Positions 7,420 through 10,568 of a stretch of 10,568 nucleotides of DNA are shown here, one piece after another. Below the pieces are notes generated by a model. The model was not told where the DNA came from. It was given only the letters and a program-made list of their open reading frames with translations, and searched no databases. Source of the stretch: Gammaproteobacteria bacterium (GTDB lineage: Bacteria; Pseudomonadota; Gammaproteobacteria; UBA6429); the NCBI GenBank assembly GCA_030635835.1, contig DAOVYB010000042.1:1-10568 (forward strand), read 5' to 3'. Position 1 is the first letter of the stretch. Each line of letters opens with the position of its first letter. Both the position numbers and the translations under genes were made by a program.

Positions 7420-8034
7420 TTACATGCCATTAGTAAATTTATCATGATGAATTTGTGTTTCTGCACGCATGGTTTTTAATGCCTTTGCATAACCCGTTAA
7501 AATATCCAGACACCAGTTAAGCCTTTCTTTGTAAAACGTATCTGATTTCTGATCGTTATCTTCAGCTTTCTCATTAAACACATGTTCAACATCACGAATA
7601 ATGAGTTGTTCAGGGATATAACAAAGACGATTATTTTTGTAACTGCTCATACGTAATTCTGCTACCGGATAAGCACCACCGGTACCGGATGAAACAGAAA
7701 CAATAAATGCAGGTTTATGGCCTAATTCAAATCGGCTAAGAAGAAGAAAAAGATTTTTTAGTCCTGACGGAACCTGGCCATGCCATTCCGGAGTAATAAT
7801 GATAAAAGCATCACTGCTGGAAAATTGTTCTTTTAGTGGTGTGAGAAGTTCGTTCCATTCTTCTGATGATTCCCATACAGATTGATCCCAGAGCGGAAGA
7901 GGGTTGTCTGCAAGTAAATATAAATAGGGATCAATATCAGTGTGATCATTTTGAAAAAGTGTTTCAATATATTTGCCAATCTTTTCACTTTGAGAAGGAT
8001 TGCGATGACTGCCACTGATGATAGAAATTTTCAT
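7420..8034 (-). CDS. NADPH-dependent FMN reductase-like flavoprotein
   Basis: This 204-residue protein has a flavodoxin-like fold. The N-terminal strand and phosphate loop (IISGSHRNPSQS, 5-16) and the flavin-contacting TPEWHGQVPSGLKN (81-94) match the NADPH-dependent FMN reductase family, whose usual form is TPEYNGSIPGxLKN; SVSSGTGGAYP (113-123) is the third loop. Members reduce FMN, quinones, azo compounds or chromate in the cytoplasm; the substrate cannot be read here. The ATG at 8034 is chosen over a GTG at 8043 because AAAGGTG lies at a normal distance upstream of it. The protein ends in a hydrophilic extension. It is on the same strand as ubiB but separated by the REPIN-like element, and 164 bases from the dehydrogenase. 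Confidence 0.85.
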   Translation of the reverse strand: MKISIISGSHRNPSQSEKIGKYIETLFQNDHTDIDPYLYLLADNPLPLWDQSVWESSEEWNELLTPLKEQFSSSDAFIIITPEWHGQVPSGLKNLFLLLSRFELGHKPAFIVSVSSGTGGAYPVAELRMSSYKNNRLCYIPEQLIIRDVEHVFNEKAEDNDQKSDTFYKERLNWCLDILTGYAKALKTMRAETQIHHDKFTNGM

Positions 8035-8064
8035 AATTGACACCTTTCTAGAAAAATTCGAGTG

Positions 8065-8273
8065 ATTAATGTAGGTCGGGCTTTAGCCCGACGCCGTGGT
8101 AAAGTATAACCATTAGACCTTGTTACAACTTATGATAATTATTAAAGTGAATGTTTGATGATTTGAGGCTAGTGATAATAGTTTAGTATTATTCATTTTC
8201 ATAGTGTGGCGTCGGCTTGATACCCTCTAAATATTTTTTTATGTGGGGCACTATGATGCCGACCTACATTAAT
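8065..8273. repeat. REPIN-like inverted pair of REP sequences
   Basis: Two REP-type units face each other. Unit A (8071-8095) is GTAG followed by a hairpin, gtcgggct-tt-agcccgac, then GCC. Unit B (8208-8267, - strand) has the same first nine bases (GTAGGTCGG) and the same last eight (CCGACGCC) but a loop of about 40 bases. The outer 15 bases (8065-8079 and 8259-8273) are perfect inverted repeats. A GTAG tetranucleotide 5' of a hairpin is the mark of REPs moved by RAYT (Y1-type) transposases; none is encoded here. The centre is AT-rich and non-coding. The right end overlaps the last codon and stop of ubiB. Confidence 0.75.
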
Positions 8274-9912
8274 GTTTAAACAAGCTAAGTAATAATGTAA
8301 TTCCAAGCCCACCTGATATAAACACAGGCTGGTTTTGATATTCTGTTGTTAAAAAAGATAGATCAACATTTATTAATAGTGCAGCGGTAATGAGTAAACT
8401 ACCACCACTTATGGCACGTAATGAGCGGCTATTACCCGATTTAATTTCGAGTTTAATTTCCTGCATTTGAGTTTCATTTAACTCAACTTTTAACTGTCCT
8501 TTTTTAGTTTGTTCTAAAACATCATGTATAAGATTCGGAAGTTTGGGTAATTGCTCTGCCCACAAAGGTGCATTTTCTTTTACATGTTTAAAAAATGATT
8601 TAGGTCCAATTTTATCTTTCATCCATTGTTCTAAAAAGGGTTTAGCGGTTTTCCATAAATCCAAATCAGGATAAAGCTGGCGACCTAACCCTTCGATGTT
8701 AAGCAAGGTTTTTTGTAACAGGATGAGTTGTGGTTGTACTTCCATATTAAAGCGGCGAGCAGTTTGAAATAAGTTGAGTAACAGATGACCAAAAGAAATA
8801 TCTTTTAAGGGTTTATCAAAAATAGGTTCACATACTGCACGAATAGCGGATTCAAATTCATCAATACGTGTGTTTTTATCCACCCAGCCAGATGTGACAT
8901 GCAGTTCAGCGACACGGCGATAATCACGATTAAAGAAAGCTAAAAAGTTTTCAGCCAGGTAACGTTGATCGGTATCATTGAGTGTACCCATAATGCCAAA
9001 ATCAACTGCAATATACTGGCCATTATCAGCAACAAAAATATTACCCGGGTGCATGTCGGCATGAAAGAAACTGTGGCGAAAAACCTGGGTAAAAAATATT
9101 TCTACGCCACGCTCTGAAAGTTGTTGTAAATTAATATTTTTTTCAACAAGCGCATCTATGTTGCCAATAGGTGTGCCATGAATACGCTCCATGACCATAA
9201 TATTTTTTCGGCAATGTTCCCAATAGACTTCAGGAATATAGATTTTTTCTGAGTTTAAAAAATTGCGACGAAGTTGAGACGCATTCGCCGCTTCACGCAT
9301 TAAATCAAGCTCATCTATTAATGACTTTTCAAACTCTGCAACAACTGCTTTAGGTCGCAAGTTTTTCCCTGCGGACCAGTAACGTTCAATTTTATCGGCA
9401 ATGATATATAGCAAACTAATATCACGTTGAATAACCGGTTTAATATTTGGACGTAATACTTTAACAATAACTTCTTCACCGCTATGTAAAGTGGCGGCAT
9501 GAACCTGTGCAATGGAGGCAGAAGCAAAAGGGCTATCACTGAATTCGCTGAAAATTTCATTCAGAGGATGTCCCAGTGATTTTTCAATCGTTTTGTAAGC
9601 GGTTTGATTATCAAACGGCGTAACCTGATCCTGTAACTTGGCCAGTTCAACCGCGATGTCATCAGGTAATAAATCACGGCGTGTCGATAAGATTTGTCCA
9701 AATTTGACAAAAATAGGGCCTAAATCTTCTAATGCGAGACGAATTCGGAGTCCACGGGCGGTTTTTCTTGCCATCCATGTCCAGGGCATAAAAATTTGTA
9801 AGTAACGAAATGGGCGAAATAAGTGAGTGGCGAGAATTAACTCATCAAGCCCATGACGAACGAGAATCCAGCTGATATAGGAGAGTCTGAGAAAGCGAGT
9901 GATGTACGACAT
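8269..9912 (-). CDS. ubiB: UbiB, ubiquinone biosynthesis ATPase/kinase-like protein
   Basis: This 547-residue protein is of usual length for UbiB. It shows the family's KxGQ motif at Lys70-Gln73, the Ala-rich nucleotide loop [11 protein letters not shown] (130-140) in place of a kinase Gly-rich loop, Lys151 in [16 protein letters not shown] (201-210), the catalytic-loop equivalent HADMHPGN (284-291) and DFG (304-306). Two hydrophobic segments near residues 504-545 anchor it in the inner membrane. UbiB is an atypical kinase-like ATPase needed for coenzyme Q synthesis, probably by helping extract lipid intermediates. In many gammaproteobacteria it follows ubiE and ubiJ; here the 560 bases upstream are non-coding, so it seems to have its own promoter. 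The stop codon lies in the arm of the repeat element downstream. Confidence 0.95.
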   Translation of the reverse strand: MSYITRFLRLSYISWILVRHGLDELILATHLFRPFRYLQIFMPWTWMARKTARGLRIRLALEDLGPIFVKFGQILSTRRDLLPDDIAVELAKLQDQVTPFDNQTAYKTIEKSLGHPLNEIFSEFSDSPFASASIAQVHAATLHSGEEVIVKVLRPNIKPVIQRDISLLYIIADKIERYWSAGKNLRPKAVVAEFEKSLIDELDLMREAANASQLRRNFLNSEKIYIPEVYWEHCRKNIMVMERIHGTPIGNIDALVEKNINLQQLSERGVEIFFTQVFRHSFFHADMHPGNIFVADNGQYIAVDFGIMGTLNDTDQRYLAENFLAFFNRDYRRVAELHVTSGWVDKNTRIDEFESAIRAVCEPIFDKPLKDISFGHLLLNLFQTARRFNMEVQPQLILLQKTLLNIEGLGRQLYPDLDLWKTAKPFLEQWMKDKIGPKSFFKHVKENAPLWAEQLPKLPNLIHDVLEQTKKGQLKVELNETQMQEIKLEIKSGNSRSLRAISGGSLLITAALLINVDLSFLTTEYQNQPVFISGGLGITLLLSLFKH

Positions 9913-9964
9913 TAGTGTGTCTCTGGAATAGCCCGTAACGTAAAATTAAGGAACTATTGTACGG

Positions 9965-9970
9965 ATTATA
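9965..9970 (-). promoter_or_regulatory. Candidate -10 box of ubiB
   Basis: On the - strand TATAAT, a perfect consensus, lies 52 bases before the ubiB ATG. No good -35 box is seen 16-18 bases upstream, so this is a weak call in AT-rich DNA. Confidence 0.3.
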
Positions 9971-10105
9971 TGCGATAAATAAACCATATTATTATGAATT
10001 AAGTGTTCTAACTCATACATACTCTATCAACTTAAAATATAAATATGTAAATAACCTGACAGATAACGATAGAGACTACAGAGCTGACATTAGAGTTAAA
10101 ACATT

Positions 10106-10239
10106 TAACCGCCAAGGTGCCAAGAACGCCAAGATTATAAAAAAAACATTTACAGCAGAAATTAAGCTGTCTCACAGAATGCAAAATGGTGACATACACC
10201 TAAGAGGTTTTCTCTGCGTTCCTGGCATCTTGGAGGTTA
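10106..10239. repeat. Imperfect palindromic intergenic repeat ('gccaag' family)
   Basis: The arms at 10106-10134 and 10211-10239 are inverted repeats matching at 24 of 29 positions, with a 76-base centre. Each arm contains short iterations (gccaag, gccaag, cgccaag in the left one). The mismatches suggest an older copy than the perfect palindrome at 809-889, with which it shares no sequence. From memory, similar 'ccgccaagacgccaag' palindromes are common in environmental bacterial genomes and give spurious ORFs. Confidence 0.75.
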
Positions 10240-10453
10240 GAAATCTTTAGTTCTTAAAAGGCCAATTAAGGATAATGCTGTTTGAATACTGGCATAGCTT
10301 ATTATCATGTTGAAAACTATAAAATTAATAAAAATGAAGCTCTAGTAATCCGCTAAAAAATCAGGTTCACAGTTTAAAGATAGTTAACATTTATTAATAG
10401 TTCTTTACAATTTTTAACACGCAAAAAGTTATTCACTTACTTTCTTAGCCGAT

Positions 10454-10472
10454 AACTAAATCACGTTTAGTT
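10454..10472. promoter_or_regulatory. Inverted repeat upstream of the right-edge gene
   Basis: aactaaa (10454-10460) and tttagtt (10466-10472) are perfect inverted repeats around TCACG, immediately before the start region of the exported-protein gene. It could be an operator or a 5'-leader hairpin; chance is possible. Confidence 0.3.
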
Positions 10473-10473
10473 T

Positions 10474-10568
10474 ATGGGTGGTTTAGTCGTGGTAAAGTTT
10501 CTTTTGTTTATGATTAGTTTCTCTTTTTCGCAATTTATTTTTGCGGATTCATTTAATTTAATTATTAA
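10474..10568 (+). CDS. Start of an exported protein, 3'-truncated by the window
   Basis: An open frame runs to the window edge and its first about 25 codons make a convincing Sec signal peptide: VKFLLF, a Phe/Ser-rich hydrophobic core, then QFIFA before DSFN, the likely cleavage site. The start is uncertain. ATG at 10474 gives MGGLVVVKF but has no ribosome binding site, whereas GTG at 10489 gives MVKFLLF with GGGTGG (10476-10481) seven bases upstream, the more usual form. Only the leader and a few mature residues are visible, so the protein cannot be identified. It is divergent from ubiB across the 561-base gap. Confidence 0.55.
   Translation, partial: MGGLVVVKFLLFMISFSFSQFIFADSFNLII

Larger units (their letters stand above)
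9913..10473. other. 561-base gap, non-coding apart from one repeat
   Basis: It holds the likely ubiB promoter on the left, the palindromic repeat at 10106-10239 and an AT-rich stretch of about 230 bases. A 97-codon open frame (9957-10250, +) crosses the repeat, but its NRQGAKNAK and LRGFLCVPG segments are just the two repeat arms translated, so I do not count it as a gene. No tRNA or other RNA is recognised. Confidence 0.6.

Noticed and set aside
9957..10250. 97-codon open frame on the + strand
   Set aside because: Its second half is the translation of the palindromic repeat arms (NRQGAKNAK, LRGFLCVPG), the first half is AT-rich low-information sequence, and there is no ribosome binding site.

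Overview
The window looks like chromosome from a low-GC, Gram-negative gammaproteobacterium. The support is an envC / ctpA / yibQ-type cell-envelope cluster, a UbiB ubiquinone-biosynthesis protein, a lipoprotein signal peptide and REP-type palindromes. I cannot name the genus. Almost everything is recognisable housekeeping or envelope biology; I see no phage, integron, CRISPR array, tRNA or rRNA.

Left part, + strand (1-4835): the window opens inside an EnvC-like murein hydrolase activator. After a 306-base gap holding a palindromic repeat and a hairpin come a CtpA-type S41 protease and a YibQ-type divergent polysaccharide deacetylase. A DJ-1/YajL-family protein overlaps the end of yibQ, and a DUF389 membrane protein overlaps the DJ-1 gene by one base. 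From ctpA to the DUF389 gene the spacing is so tight (16 bases, then two overlaps) that it is probably one operon. EnvC, CtpA and YibQ all act in the periplasm, so the first half is mainly about peptidoglycan and cell-separation upkeep.

Middle and right, - strand (4875-9912): an orphan lipoprotein gene converges on the DUF389 gene. A 354-base gap follows. Reading leftward from 9912 are ubiB (alone, without ubiE/ubiJ beside it), a REPIN-like inverted repeat pair, an NADPH-dependent FMN reductase-like flavoprotein, and a translationally coupled pair: a divergent malate/lactate dehydrogenase-like enzyme and a small ACT-domain protein. This pair is the most interesting coding content. The dehydrogenase keeps the catalytic His/Asp/Arg, but the NAD-selecting Asp is replaced by Gly-Arg, and the substrate loop is longer and lacks one of the usual arginines.

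Right end (9913-10568): mostly non-coding, with a third palindromic repeat family. The start of an exported protein (signal peptide only) runs off the window edge. Three different palindromic repeat families sit in three intergenic gaps, and one supplies the stop codon of ubiB.
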